A stretch of 64,000 nucleotides of DNA, taken from NCBI GenBank assembly GCA_000442125.1, contig KE546979.1:496001-560000 (forward strand), given 5' to 3'. This document shows positions 1 to 11,949 of this stretch, piece after piece; the stretch's first letter is position 1, and each line of letters opens with the position of its first letter. Position numbers and translations under genes: made by a program. A model generated the notes under the pieces. That model had not been told where the DNA came from. It did no database searches and was given only the letters and a program-made list of their open reading frames with translations. The stretch is from Opeltia flavorubescens. Lineage: Eukaryota; Ascomycota; Lecanoromycetes; Teloschistales; Teloschistaceae.

Positions 1-809
1 AGCTGCTTCCGTAAGACACGTTGATTGAATCGGCGCGGTTCGAAGAGGTGGCCTCATGCAGGTAAATAGACTAGAATCATACCTTGAGCATGCCCTTAGC
101 AAACCGATACAATGAAACACTAGCTCCGTTTTTCACACTTCTCGAGTACCCATGTTACTTACAGTACATATACAAAACGAGCAAAGGAAAACTGGATAAT
201 TCGAAACCAACATAGCATGCCCATGGTAGTAGATTTACATGGCAGGTAACTTACTAGAAGAAAGAAGAGAGGCCAAAAGGGAGCCGCGTTTTGGATTGAA
301 CGCTTGCTGCTCCAGAAGTATTTGCCATTAGTTCAGTGCCAAAAGAAATTCTCTACTGCGGGATTCAAAGCCTTGCCGTATTATGACAGTAAGAGAATAT
401 TGAACATCTGATGTGCTATGACGACAAAGCAAAAGCACTGTCCCCAACCTAGCAGGGCTGGATCCACCAACTCTTAGAGATTTGAAAGCCTTACACTTGC
501 GCGTAGAATCCGGCTAAGAATAGGACTTACGCAGACGGTCTTCTCAACCGTACCAAGTTGGGGAAATGGCGCCGGACGAACCACTGCGCCATCCGCCTGA
601 TCATTTTAACACAGAAACATATACCAAACAAATGTTTGCTCAGTGTTAGCCGCGCTTAGCGCCTGACGTCATGCCAAGATTCCCTCGGACTGGATTACTA
701 AACAGATTTCTATGTATGAACAGAGATCCGAGCTTTAGGAACTCCTTTCCCTCTTCCAATCCATCTACATCTTCCCCTGTGTTCATTTCTAGCGTTCTTA
801 TCATATATA
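1..809. other. Left-edge non-coding stretch, 5' of MIA40
   Basis: I see no supported coding region, tRNA or repeat here. A GGTTCGA string near position 38 resembles a tRNA B box but has no matching stem. The last part should hold the MIA40 promoter and leader. Confidence 0.5.
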
Positions 810-1786
810 ATGTCACGGCACATTTCACGGTCATTACTACGATCATCCAATTTCATCACCCCCATCCACCGCGCTCCCCAGACAAGACGCTTACTCTCCA
901 CTGCGCCACCAGCTCAAAAGTCAAGATCATGGAAGAGCAGCGCAGTCCGATGGGGTCTCGCTGCAGGCGCCGTTTACTATTACAATACAAGCCCTCTCTT
1001 CGCCGATAACCCGACCCGTTCGTACTTTCTTCCCCTCTATTCCGGAGTAAACAAGCTTACCACCATTTCCCAGTACTTGAGCCTCTCCTCCCCGACTCCC
1101 CAGCCGAAGACGCCCCCCTCCCCACCCTAGACTCAATATCCAAATCCCGCTCCTCGCGCAGTGCTTCGCTCACAAACCCTTCTCCAAACATATCCACCGC
1201 CACTCTCCCCCCTATAACAGACGAGCCCACTCCATCACCGCTGACAGAACCGCCCCTCACCGAATCCGAATCCGAACAACCGCCCCCGGAAGGTGCCTAC
1301 AATGAAGAAACGGGCGAGATAAACTGGGACTGCGCCTGCCTAGGTGGCATGGCGCATGGGCCCTGTGGTGAACAGTTCAAACAGGCCTTCTCCTGCTTCG
1401 TGTACTCCAAGGAAGAACCAAAGGGTATGGATTGCATCGAGCATTTCAAAACGATGCAGAACTGCTTTAGGGAGTATCCGGATGTCTATGGTGGGGAGCT
1501 TGAGGATGACGAGATGGATGAACAGGAAGCAAGTGGTGACGATGGAATGGGAACTAGGTTGAGCGTTGCGGAGGGCACGGAGAAAGCTCCTCCTGCGGCG
1601 AATGTGGCAGTCGATGTGGAGAAGCCGGCACCGGCTCCGGTGGAAGATCGATCTGGGGCAGCGCAGACGAAAAGGACTAAAGAGGCAACGGCACAGGTGG
1701 AGAGGGATCATGCGCCGCTGAGCGAGACAGATGAGCTTGTGCCTAAGGCAGCGCACGAGGCGCGGAGTGCCAGTGAACAGTCGTAG
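810..1786 (+). CDS. MIA40: Mitochondrial intermembrane-space import oxidoreductase Mia40 (CHCH domain)
   Basis: Mia40 oxidises small cysteine-motif proteins in the mitochondrial intermembrane space, so trapping them there, and is re-oxidised by Erv1. Exons are 810-1017 and 1074-1786, giving 306 residues; the 56-nt intron has donor GTTCGT and acceptor CAG. The N-terminus is a basic presequence followed by one membrane anchor ([11 protein letters not shown]), as in the membrane-bound fungal form. An acidic, proline-rich linker leads to the conserved core: [16 protein letters not shown], then twin CX9C pairs [11 protein letters not shown] and [11 protein letters not shown]. The tail is acidic. 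Oddity: the redox motif reads Cys156-Ala157-Cys158, whereas I know it as CPC in yeast and animal Mia40. Identity is sure. The intron borders are inferred from frame and from the LPTLDSIS block that resumes after it. Confidence 0.93.
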
Positions 1787-2244
1787 AGGTACTTTTCGAA
1801 AGTCCTCGTATCGACCGAGAACGACTGGCTCGGACGCTTCCCACCTGCCTAGAAAACAGTGGACGGATGAACGCTTCATCGAATTGGAGAGCTCGAAGAA
1901 GCGATAATATCATGCGAGAATTAGAACTTTTTCACTGTGGAACAGGTTAAATTTTCCAGCAACTCGCGGCATTTACAAAGGGGTAAGTCAGGGAAAGGAA
2001 TGCGCGGCATCTTTGTAAACCAGTATCATAGCAGCGCACATATTAGACGGGCATCAATACCTGCGTTTCTCCACTCCTATGATCTTTTCTATTCTCAAAT
2101 CGAGAAACCTATGCATGCGTAGCACTCATGAGCGATGGCCGCTCCAATTCCGAACGCTATCATGCAGTCATTGAACGCTGCTATCCAGCTTAACGTCAAC
2201 CACGTTCTCTTTCCTCCTTCAGCACCCTCCTCCCCTCTCACCAC
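1787..2244. other. Convergent intergenic gap MIA40 / SulP
   Basis: 458 bp between two converging 3' ends. It should contain both terminators. No gene is supported; the open frames on the plus strand beyond 2135 are shadows of the transporter gene. Confidence 0.5.
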
Positions 2245-5075
2245 TCAAACACTCATCTCTCTATCCGCAGCCCTCAACGCCTCCTCCACGCTCTTCAAGA
2301 AATGTCCCCTTCCCCCACAAACCTCCACAATACCACTCTTCTCAAAAAGCTTCCAAACCACACTCTCTTCCCTCGGACACCTGCAAAAGAACACCCGCAC
2401 CCCCTTCTCCACATACCCACTCACAATCTCCTTCAAAACCTGTGTCCCACTCCCATCCAACCCCGTCACCCCATGAATATCAAAGATGACATTGGAATTA
2501 TGCCTCTGATCCCTCACCCTCGGCAGCGCCGGATGCGCCGCCGTCGTACCATACAATTCCAACCTCCTCAACCTGCCCTTCAGATCGCCCGTATTGGCAA
2601 ACGTGAGCGGTTCCGGAATCTTCACAATCAAGCACCCATCCACAAACTCCACTTTTCCGGGTGAAGTTTCCGCGTTTTCGAATTCGGTGGAGGTACCGGG
2701 GACTTTTCCCAAGATTTGAATGCGGGGTTTTGTCGCGTGGCGGATTACGGAGAGGAGGGAGAGGCCGATGCCGAGGGCGATGCCGAGGGAGAGGGAGTAG
2801 AAGATTGTGGCGAGGAAGATTAGGGACATGAGGAAGAGTTCGGGGATGGCGCGGAGGCGGAGGAAGAAGGAGATGTCGTGCGGGGCTTCTTCGATGAGGG
2901 AGTAGGCGACGACGGAGATCATGGCGGAGAGGACGGCTTTCTGTTCGTTTTGTTATGGTCAGTATAGAATAGGCCAGTGTATGACTTGATTTGAGGCTGA
3001 TGCGAAAAAAGTTCGAAGAGGTTGAGATGGAGGTTACGTACCGGTAGGTAGTAAAAATACGGTACGAGGAAAAGAATGCAGATAACAGTGATGACGCTTA
3101 GAAGAATACTACTCATCGGCGTCTTCCCACCCGTCGACGCATTCACTTTACTCCTGCCATACCCGCCAAATGCCGGTAATGCCATGAAGCACCCGCCAAC
3201 AACGTTAGCAACACCTAGAGCCACGAGCTCACGATTGGCGCTAAGCGATATGCCTTGCAAGCTATCTTCATGTTTCCCCTCACCACCTCCGAGGCTTTTC
3301 GCCGCGACCGAAGATTCGAAGAAGCCGAGTAGAGCTATCAAGAATGAGGTACTCATCGCTGAACGGACATGCTGCATGTGGGTCGGAATGAAAGGGAAGC
3401 GAAATGGGAAGGGAGAACCGGTGCTAGAGCTGACATCGCCAAGGACCTGGAGGCCTTGTTCGTCCCAGCTGAACGTCCAGGTGAAAACAGCGGAAAGCAC
3501 GACAACGATAAAGCGATCCGGTACATAGGCAACTGAAGGAAAGCGAGGCTGGAGGCGCCTTTTGAGTTCCCTAGAAGTAGCATGTTATCAGCAACGAAGT
3601 AATGACTTCAGAACGGAAGATACAAGTTCTTTAATACAAGCAGGAAATACTGACCGGCAGATCATAATGATCACAAAACTCCCAAACGCCACCGCACAAG
3701 TCAACTTATGTGCATGCTTCACATTCTCGACCAGAAAGACAATTTTGTCCATACTGCTCCCGTGGCTCACACCTCCAACGTGCTTGGCCAAGTGAGTTAG
3801 GCCCATCTCAGGAATGAGCTGATCAACCAAGATAACGAAGCCTATGGCGCTGATGAACCCTCTGAGGAAAGGCCGTGAAAGTACACTGTCAAGGAACCCC
3901 AACCTCGTTAGTCCCGCAATAAAGATGACAGCGCCCGCCATGCCCGTAACAACACCTGCTATCCTGGCATTCATTACATCATCTTCATCCCCGGACTGGC
4001 CGCCTTCGATACTTGTCTTGACAACAGTACCAAGAAGGAGGGATCCGGCGGCCTCAGGGCCAACAACCATTTGTGGGCAGCTGCCGAGAAGAGCATAGAT
4101 GAACGGGTTGAAAACGAAAGAGTACAATCCATTGATAGGCGGGATATGGCCGAGATTCTCGGCGTAAGAAAGCGACATGGGTATATAGAACGACGCCATT
4201 GTCAAGGCCGCTACTAAATCGCCTTTGAAGAATGACCAACGGTATTGTGTAATCCATTGCAAAAAGGGGAAGTAGTAGACCAAGTACCTATATCTTTATC
4301 AGCGGTTCATCCGAACAGAAAGTATATTGTGACGAGGATTCAAGGGGCAAGGTAATTCTATCCCTCTCGTGGAGTGGTGTTTTGATACGTACATACGCCT
4401 TTTGTTTCGTACCCCATGCTTTTTGGCAAGCCAGCGTGTTGTACTCATCGTCTTCTTCTTCCCTCCGCCATTATCGTCACCTCCACCTCCCCACCAATGG
4501 TTCCAACTGTCCGACCATCCTCCTTTTTTGCCATCGCCAGTGTTGCCAGTCTCGTTCCGACCCCCAAAGATGTTTCCATCTCCGAAAACAGTATCTCCTA
4601 CTGCATCCCCGAGGACCCCGTTTACTCCACCCACGATAGATTGACCCCGGGCGTACCTCCCGCCGAACCCGTTGTCGCTTTCCTCATCCAATGTAGAAGT
4701 GACGGATGTCGACCTGCTGGATCTGATCTGTGGGGAGAAATTGCCATGCTCGCATGGTTCGCCCGCTGACTGCGAACAGTTGTGGTAACTATAGTTGCGT
4801 GAATGGCGGGGTCGGAAAGGTGAAGGGCTGGTGGGATTAGGTCGGGAGTTATCCTCCACTGGATCGGTGCGTTGATCATGATTGAAAGGGTTCAGAGGCG
4901 CAGGAAAGCGACTAGATGGAGTTGCGAAGGGTGGTGACTGAGCGTCATCCTGTGGTGAAGTTCCTGGAGCGCGAGAATGCTTCAGACGAGAAGGGGTGGA
5001 AGGTTGATGTAGCGAATGGGAGCGGGAATGGGAATGGGTGTGCGGGGTCGAGGGGCGGGAGCCGGAAGGCGACAT
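2245..5075 (-). CDS. SulP-family anion/sulfate transporter with STAS domain (YPR003C type)
   Basis: Predicted multi-pass anion transporter of the SLC26/SulP family. Four exons (5075-4393, 4287-3655, 3570-3042, 2940-2245) give 846 residues. The first ~225 residues are low-complexity Ser/Pro/His/Gly sequence without homology signals. The SulP core begins at YLVYYFPFLQWI and continues with the family stretch MASFYIPMSLSYAE and then PQMVVGPEAAGSLL. Hydrophobic segments continue to LGIALGIGLSLLSV, followed by a C-terminal STAS domain with VIFDIHGVTGLDGSG. Length and the long disordered head fit the fungal YPR003C-like branch, which is intracellular in yeast, rather than the high-affinity Sul1/Sul2 permeases. 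The substrate is therefore inference. Introns have donors GTACGT, GTCAGT and GTACGT, and all joins keep frame. Confidence 0.88.
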
Positions 5076-5606
5076 GACCGTTGCGAAGAGGCTGGCTCAA
5101 CAATGGTTATGCCGTTGGACAATGAGTGGGTTCCATCTTGTCTTCATAACGGTCGCCGTTTGAACAGTAGTATCGGATGATTGGAGAACGTGATACACTT
5201 AGAATTAATGTGCCGAGGCCAACCGAAGCACGCAAGATCTGACGACTTCGACTGCTCATGTGGCTATTTTGTTGCGACAGATCCAATGTGCATTAGAGCT
5301 GCTGATCTAATCTACTACGGAAAGTGATCTTGCTCGATACGTACAAAGACCCTGGAATCGTGAGGAAAGTCAGAGCCAGGCGCAAAAGGGTATGCACTCG
5401 AATTAATAGAAAACCTCGAAAAACCCCGACTGCCGTTTTCAACCTTCCTCCATATTCTCACCTCGTGCAGTTACCTGTGTCCACCGACACCACTTGTGTC
5501 CTATTCAGTATCGCTCGCATCTGGTCGTTGCGTCGAGTTTTAGAGATGTTGGTGTTTGATGTGGCTCTCTGTCCATCTGACATGACCGACTTTCTCATTC
5601 AGACCT
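5076..5606. other. Gap between SulP 5' end and POM33 3' end
   Basis: 531 bp holding the SulP promoter and the POM33 3' end. The 110-codon plus-strand frame at 5324-5656 overlaps the POM33 C-terminus antisense and has no recognisable protein features, so I do not call it. Confidence 0.45.
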
Positions 5607-6581
5607 TTACTGTGCTTTCTTCATTCCTGGACCTTGACCCCCAACATACCGAGTGATGTCGGTAGCATCCGTAGCCTGCCTTCCAAGTCCTTTGACGGTT
5701 TCCCATCCTTGTCTCGCGACAGGTGGAGTGCTCTGATTAGCCACAAGAGCATCAACTCTAGCAACGCCTTGGCCTACTGCACCCTGAACGAAGCTACTCT
5801 GGCTGTATCTTGCGCGGACAAACACGGTGTAGATAACAAGAAGGACCCAACTGCCTTTGGTGAAGATAATGGCCGAGAACAAGACACGGAACCAAAGGAA
5901 AATCTCGAGGCTGGCGACAAGAGTCATGGACGCATCATAATAATCTTTAACAAAGCGACCAATAGTATCAGCAAGAGGCGATGACTTGGTAACTGGCCGA
6001 CCTCCGGACGGACCCGGCGCAGGAGCTTGCTGGGGGGGCTGTATGGTTGGGATTAAGTTTGCGCGAGTGTAGGTGGCCACATGGAAGACCGAGTAGACGG
6101 TAAATGGAAGCAACGCCAGAGGGATCTGGCGGCTGAACAGCCACACTAGTGCCATGACTGGTTGAAGACTTATCAGTCTCCCTTCTTCGTGGTCTGCTCC
6201 AGCAGTGATAGTGACTTACGCAGATATTGCACGTTTTCGTCCCCCAGCAAGGCTAATGCTCCAGGCTGTTGACGACCGCCTGCTCTAGCTCGAGCACGGA
6301 ATGCTTTGTAAACGACAATCCCGTAGGTAGCAGCCGCAGCAACGAATGCTGTGCGATAGGAAAAGCGAGCCCAACGAGAGTAGTAGTTGAAGAAGATGTA
6401 AGACAAGCTGTAGCGGAGCGAACAGAAGAGTAGGGTCAAGTGGCCGACAAACCATCCAAATCTATATTGCTCAATCAATGATATCGTCACGTATGATGGG
6501 TTCAGGTGCTTACTGGAGTGTTTGTGCCAAGTGCATCATGCGTTGACCCAGTGGCATAGATGCCGGAGGAGGAGGTGCCAT
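5607..6581 (-). CDS. POM33: Pom33/TMEM33-family ER and nuclear-pore membrane protein
   Basis: Family members (yeast Pom33/Per33, fission yeast Tts1, animal TMEM33) shape ER tubules and help nuclear pore distribution. Exons 6581-6514, 6461-6220 and 6157-5607 give 286 residues. The protein begins MAPPPPASMPLGQRMMHLAQ and has hydrophobic segments around FGWFVGHLTLLFCSLRYSL, FVAAAATYGIVVYKA, LLMALVWLFSRQIPLALLPF and SLEIFLWFRVLFSAI, then a soluble tail ending PGMKKAQ. This matches the four-segment TMEM33 layout. Introns are 52 and 62 nt with GTAAGC and GTAAGT donors. The ATG is the first in frame after a plausible leader. Pom33 against Per33-type function cannot be separated from the sequence. 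Confidence 0.88.
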
Positions 6582-7288
6582 TGTTGACGGTAGACAAATT
6601 TGTCAAGCAACGTACTTTGACTATTGCAGCTTTATCTTTGGGAGGTAAAAGATAATTGAGGTCGGAAAGGGTTTTATTGAATCGGATGATGTGAAATAGT
6701 TAGACTTGCCGATTGATGAGTTGTGAAGTTTGTGTGGGACAAGCCACTGAGGGAATGACGAAGCGGCTCCGGCCTATGTGGTCCCTGGAAGATGAGCACC
6801 CAAGCAAGAATCGGGCGAGGCGCGGCAATTGGAGAGACAACCGGCCTTGAGCACGTGACTGGTGCGAAATCAGTTTAAAGTCAATATCGACAGGTCGGAT
6901 CAATTACAAGAAAGTGTCATGCTGCAGAAAATGTCATCCTAATTGACCGAAACACGCACTTCCCCTGACAAGGGAAGATTGTCTCTGCCCATTAATGTTG
7001 GTTGGAAATACACTTTGAAGAAGCAAGTCAAAACTACACGCTATCATACTCGCATCCCTCTACTCTCTCACTCCCCTCTTCCCAAGCCCTTTTGCAATCT
7101 TATTACCGGACCTCCTGCCAAATCCGCCCTGCAGACTGAAGAAGGAAAGTAATCGGGGATATCCATTCGCTAAAGAAAAGAAAAGTAGTGCTTCCAAGCG
7201 TGTGGCAGCTGGGGATTTGTAAAAAGGTAGATAGCAGGGAACGTATGAATGACTGCTCGCTGGCTGGCCATGCATCTTCCACAAGGCT
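6582..7288. other. Gap between POM33 5' end and CDC3 3' end
   Basis: 707 bp. It should hold the POM33 promoter and the septin 3' UTR. I see no supported gene or repeat. Confidence 0.5.
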
Positions 7289-9046
7289 CTAGCGGAGCGA
7301 GAAACCCTTCTTCTTTCCAGTACCTTCCAACGGTCTTCCACTCTCGATTCGCTGCTTCTTCTCCTCCAACTCCAAGCGTTGCTTTTCCAATTGATCCTTC
7401 ATTTCCCGGTGCCTAGCGTACAGCTCCTCCTCGCTCTGCTTCAGCTTGCTCTCCTTCTCCGCCACCTTTTGGTTGAACACCATCTTCATTTCTGATTCCA
7501 TCTTTTGCAATTTCTGCTCGTGCAGCGTACGCTCTTCCTCCTGCTTGACCGCTGGATTCACCTCTTTGAAGACGCTTGGATCTTGGGCAACACCCATTCC
7601 TACCAGCTTATCGGATCGGTAGTTTTCGTACAATGCGTTGTTTGTGTGCTCTTTCAGTTCCTCCATATGTGTGCGAATAAGCATCTGTCGTAACTTGACG
7701 AAGTCGCAATGATCCTCGTTGTCCACCTCGATGACGCCCCATGGGTAACTACGACCGCGGACCGTACGTCCTTCACCATTGACCACTTCTGAATTTGCAC
7801 CCACAACCGCAAACGGAACCTTGGACATGATCTCCTGATTCTCTGCTATTGTCTCATCATCATCTAGTTCGTACCGCGGTCCCTCGAAGATCTGGATGTG
7901 GTGGTGGTTGATGTCGGTTAGTATCTAGACGATTGCAATAATTAGCGTAGGAGTGAATGAGTTTGCGACAGACGTACACGTTGCTTGAACATGGCGATTT
8001 CTTCATCTGTCAGAGTATCTGCCTTTGCAATGACCGGAATCAAATTGACCTTGGTGTGTAATCGACGCATCACTTCGATATCCAATGGCTTGAGCGAGTG
8101 ACCAGTCGGTTGAATGAAGTAGACGCAAGCATGTACTCGATTATCAACAATGTTCATCCTGTTGACCTTATTCTCAGCGTCAAGATAGGCATCGAAGCGC
8201 TGCTCAATGTTCTGCACGATCGGCCCCCATGAATCTTCGTTATTCACAAAATCACCAAATCCTGGAGTATCAACCACAGTGAGCCGCAAGCGAACACCAT
8301 TCTCCTCGATATCTGCGCTGATAGATTGTATGGCAACTGTCTTGGGAGAGAAGTCGACGGTGGGTGCTTTACGTTCCTTTGGTGGGTAAAGGGATGTATT
8401 AAACAAGGTGTTGACGAGAGTCGATTTTCCGAGACCAGATTCACCTGGCAATCGTCAATCAGACCGAAGCAACCATAACCGTTCCAAATTGTACTAACCA
8501 ACGACCATCACGTTGAAGTTAAAGCCCTTCCGAACACTCTTGCGGTGCCATTGATTGGGCAGGTTGGCAAATCCAACGTAGCCAGTCAGCTTCCTCCTCA
8601 CTACATTTCTCATATCACTGGCCGCCTGAGCAGCAGCTTTCGGATCCCGAGAGCTCACGGTTTGTGCCGCGATTTGTGCGTTCGGACTCATTGGGTTAGA
8701 CTTCTCGTTGTAGGGTGAAGTAGGTTTGCCGTTAGGCACTGGTGGACCGGGGGAGGCTTGGTTCGACCGCACAGGCAGAGGTCCGTTGGCAGCTAGAGGA
8801 GACACCGAGCGTCAGCGCTGTCTTCTTCTTGAAAGATGTGGGATGGATGACGAAAGACCTTTGGCGGGAAGTTGATCAGGACTGCGAGGAGAGTCGCCAG
8901 ACATGACGTAGTCCTTGGCCGCTCTTAGTGCTTGGGGCATTTCTAGAATACGCATTAAGCTTGCTCGCATGAAACCGAGAATAAGGGCGGGTAGATTCAG
9001 GACGGATATTGTCACTATGGCAATCGGGTGGGGAAGACGTACCCAT
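7289..9046 (-). CDS. CDC3: Septin, Cdc3 group (AspB-like)
   Basis: Septins are GTP-binding filament proteins of septa, hyphal bases and branch points. Exons 9046-9043, 8942-8859, 8792-8499, 8444-7978 and 7924-7289 give 494 residues. A Ser/Pro/Asn-rich head is followed by the polybasic stretch [19 protein letters not shown], the P-loop GESGLGKST (about residues 128-136), DTPGFGDF, and the septin element [12 protein letters not shown]...[10 protein letters not shown]-terminal coiled coil ([12 protein letters not shown] onward) ends GFSLR. Length and sequence match the Cdc3/AspB group best. Oddity: the best splice model puts the start in a 4-nt exon (ATGG, then a GTACGT...TTCTAG intron). The in-frame ATG at 8940, two residues shorter, is the simpler alternative. 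The donor of the second intron is a weak GTCTTT, but the frame requires it. Confidence 0.92.
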
Positions 9047-10235
9047 TGTGATGGTTTGGATTGATAACGGTCAAACTGGTCTTGCTGTATCTCCCAGCAG
9101 AATTAGCAAGGAATCAAAAGTTTGATGTAGGCGCAAGCTCGATTGATTTACACCACCACAGTGAAGAGTGTCATCAACAGATTGATGGATGTTGCCTCGG
9201 CTAGACTCACGTTGCTTCGAAAGTGGGCCAAGCAATCAGAGAGGCGACTGCTGCCCGATTCTCAGGTCAATGATGAAACGAGCGAGGTTGTACAGGATGA
9301 TGGGGAGATGGTGAGGATGATGGTCAACAAGTACGACGTGTTGTCACCTACTGACGGCTGGTCCAGAAAGGGGGACCGTTAGAGCAGCTTAGTGAAAAAA
9401 GTTTGGTAGGCGACAGGGATTGGTCTAGTCTGCCGCTTCTACTGCACCATTCGCCGCCCAAAAAAAAGACCAATCTCTACGAAACATCAAAGCGCACCCT
9501 TCAAGCCATGCTTCAACGCTTTTCTTTTGTTGCTCTCCCGGCTGTCGTCGCAATCTGGTAATTGCGTAGTACAGGCAGACTCGATCTACCCATCTTGTGG
9601 AACGGGAAGGATGAGGGGAAGTACGTGGAGACGGCTCGTTACATTGAACATCCCACCACTGCTCCGATAATTCCTTCTCCTCCTGTCAAAGGTCAGGTTC
9701 GACTCAAAATTGTTGGTGACAATGAAAGAAATTTTATAATCTAGCCTGAAAATATTCTTCACGCCGAAGAATTACATATTTACATCCATAGTGGTCACTA
9801 CCTAACACTCGTATGTTATAAATACTGAAATCCGAGCGACGATATTCGGTCGGATATGCAACTGCCAGATGCGGCTGTCATGCTGTACGATATCCAGGAA
9901 CATGGCACTGTCAGAGCTTAAGCTCGAAAAGGGAGTGCTGGGGGTCGGTGTCACCACATGAGAAATGATTGTTGAGCCCTACCTCTTTATATCAAGGCTG
10001 GCTATCTGAATACAATCTTCTGGTGGTTTCATTCTACTGTTCAAGATACACGGATTTCGTAAAGTCGACCAGGTGAGCAGCGATGTTTGGCACTGACGCT
10101 TAAAAGCGAAAGAACTGTCATGGTGCATAAGGTTTGGATCTCTCATGCATGTGCCATTTCTTTTGGTGCTTTCTCAATAAATTGCCCTATCCAGTCGTTT
10201 TCCTTTCCTCCGTCGCAAACGCTGCTCTCGCTTTT
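9047..10235. other. 1.2 kb gap between CDC3 promoter and M28 peptidase 3' end
   Basis: It contains the septin promoter. A short frame at 9509-9562 (MLQRFSFVALPAVVAIW then stop) looks like a signal peptide but has no convincing continuation, so it is not called. No repeat, tRNA or other gene is supported. Confidence 0.45.
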
Positions 10236-11949
10236 TTATCCAGGAAACGGGAATGTTGCAGGGCTCGCATAGCCATTCTTCCCAACTGCTCGAATACCAA
10301 ATATTACGTTATCTTTCGAGAGGTTAATTGTGGCTGTATTGACATTCCCGAGCGGGACAACGTGCGTCTAGGATAATCTCTGGATCAGTATCATTCCTCC
10401 TTTAGGTCACTGAACAGTGCTAAAAGAAGTCATGTGACTATGGGCAGCGGGTCTTCAATGGGGAAAGAATCAAAAGATACTCACCCAGAATGGTGCGTTT
10501 GTCGGTCTCCAGAGCGCTTCGTATCCAGCGAGCAATGTCTCGTTGCTCATCAGCCATTTGAATTGGCTATCGTTGCTGAGAAGTGTGGCGTTGACCGTGA
10601 CGTTTCGCGGCGATGCAGGAGCATTCGCAAGGCTCCAAAGTGCCGCGCCGTTGACCTTGCCTACACGAGCAATAAAGTCAAAGTCAACGAATTCTATCAG
10701 ATCTCCATATTGCGTTCCGTTTTCGACGCGAACGTCCTGATGTTGATGCGCGAAATTCTCGTTCGGCTCCGTGAAACGGCATGCAGCATAGCCTGCTTCA
10801 AGGAACGGTCTATGGTCTCCTCCTCTTAAGAATCGATCTAGGCGATAGACCACGGGGATGTTCATCTGCGTATAATTGTTCTCTGCAACTCCAACAACAA
10901 AACGAGCCAGCTCCCGAGCCGGTGAATCATTCTCACCGCCAATCGTCGCCCTCACACTAGCTCTCGCAGCGCTCTCGGTCGTTGGGCTTCCTTGAGCGAA
11001 AATCCGAATAGTAAACGGGTCCTTTGTTCCGTCGTCTGCGGTACTCGATCCTACGATATCGTTCGTGAACCTTTGACATAATCATCAGATCTGGCCTTGA
11101 GAGAAGAGCACTTGGATTGCACTAACATCCCTTGAACGTTTACCGACGCGTTCTTATATGTCTGTGCCAGGAATGTGCTTCCAAACAAGCCCTGTTCCTC
11201 TCCCGCGACAGCTGCAAATACAATTGTCGCAGCTGGTCTCCTGGTAGCCATGATCCTCGCCAGCTCCATAGATATTGCAACGCCAGAGGCGCTATTCCCA
11301 AAATTAGCATTTTCACATTCTATCATGCATTTCTTGGCGCGAAGGATTGGGCCCATACTTACTCATCGTCGGCTCCCGGTGCATCGCATATATAATTGTT
11401 TGCATCGGAGCATCTTGTGTCGTAATGTCCACTCACAACATAATATCTACCTGGATCTACACTACCTTTCAACGTTGCTACAACATCGCTAATCCGGACA
11501 GGGAAAGTGATCCGATCCCCATCAGGCTGTTGGATATAACTTGGTACTGTCACTACCATCTGACCATCGCTGGCTGCAGCAAAGGATTGCATTTGCTGTT
11601 CAATCCAATCTCTCGCAGCCCCGATACCGCGGTCTGGATCGGTCTGGCTGCTCAAGGTGTGCCTTGTTCCAAAGCTGACAAGTTTTGTTATGATTGCCTC
11701 AATTCTCTGAGGATCGATCTCAGACAAGATAGCTTGCAGCTCCGCGTCTGGCACTTGGGGCGTGAGGAGTGAACCGATGGAGTCGGTAGGCCAGGAGGCG
11801 GCAGGGCAAGAGAAAATATCGCTGGAGGAAGGGAAGGGAGAGATTTGACGAGAACGAAGAGGCCATGGCGAAGTAGGTGGTGACGGTGAGGGCAGAGTGA
11901 CAGTCAGTGGGATCAATGGGAAAAGAAGTATGGCGGGTTTGATAAACAT
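10236..11949 (-). CDS. Secreted M28-family zinc aminopeptidase
   Basis: Extracellular or vacuolar two-zinc exopeptidase. Exons 11949-11363, 11291-11127, 11070-10485 and 10367-10236 give 489 residues. The N-terminus [19 protein letters not shown] is a signal peptide. All M28 zinc and catalytic motifs are present: SGHYDTR (His, about residue 175), GADDDASG (Asp, formed across the first junction), [10 protein letters not shown] (Glu-Glu), NDIVGSS (Asp) and GGDHRPF (His). Several N-glycosylation sequons (NVT, NAT, NET) support secretion. The last exon is easy to miss: the frame after APFW appears to stop, but a 117-nt intron leads to [10 protein letters not shown] and [20 protein letters not shown], the usual family C-terminus. 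Substrate specificity cannot be told. Confidence 0.9.

Noticed and set aside
25-60. tRNA B-box-like GGTTCGA near the left edge
   Set aside because: No acceptor, D or T stem can be paired around it on either strand.
2135-2664. Plus-strand frames over the SulP C-terminus
   Set aside because: They lie antisense to the well-supported STAS domain and show only proline/threonine-rich shadow sequence.
9509-9744. Small secreted-protein gene (signal-like MLQRFSFVALPAVVAIW plus a frame at 9562-9744)
   Set aside because: No convincing splice join and no recognisable mature domain; the two frames may be unrelated.
10368-10490. Truncated C-terminus of the M28 peptidase
   Set aside because: A 117-nt intron (GTGAGT...CCTAG) leads to a further exon with the usual family ending, so the gene is complete.
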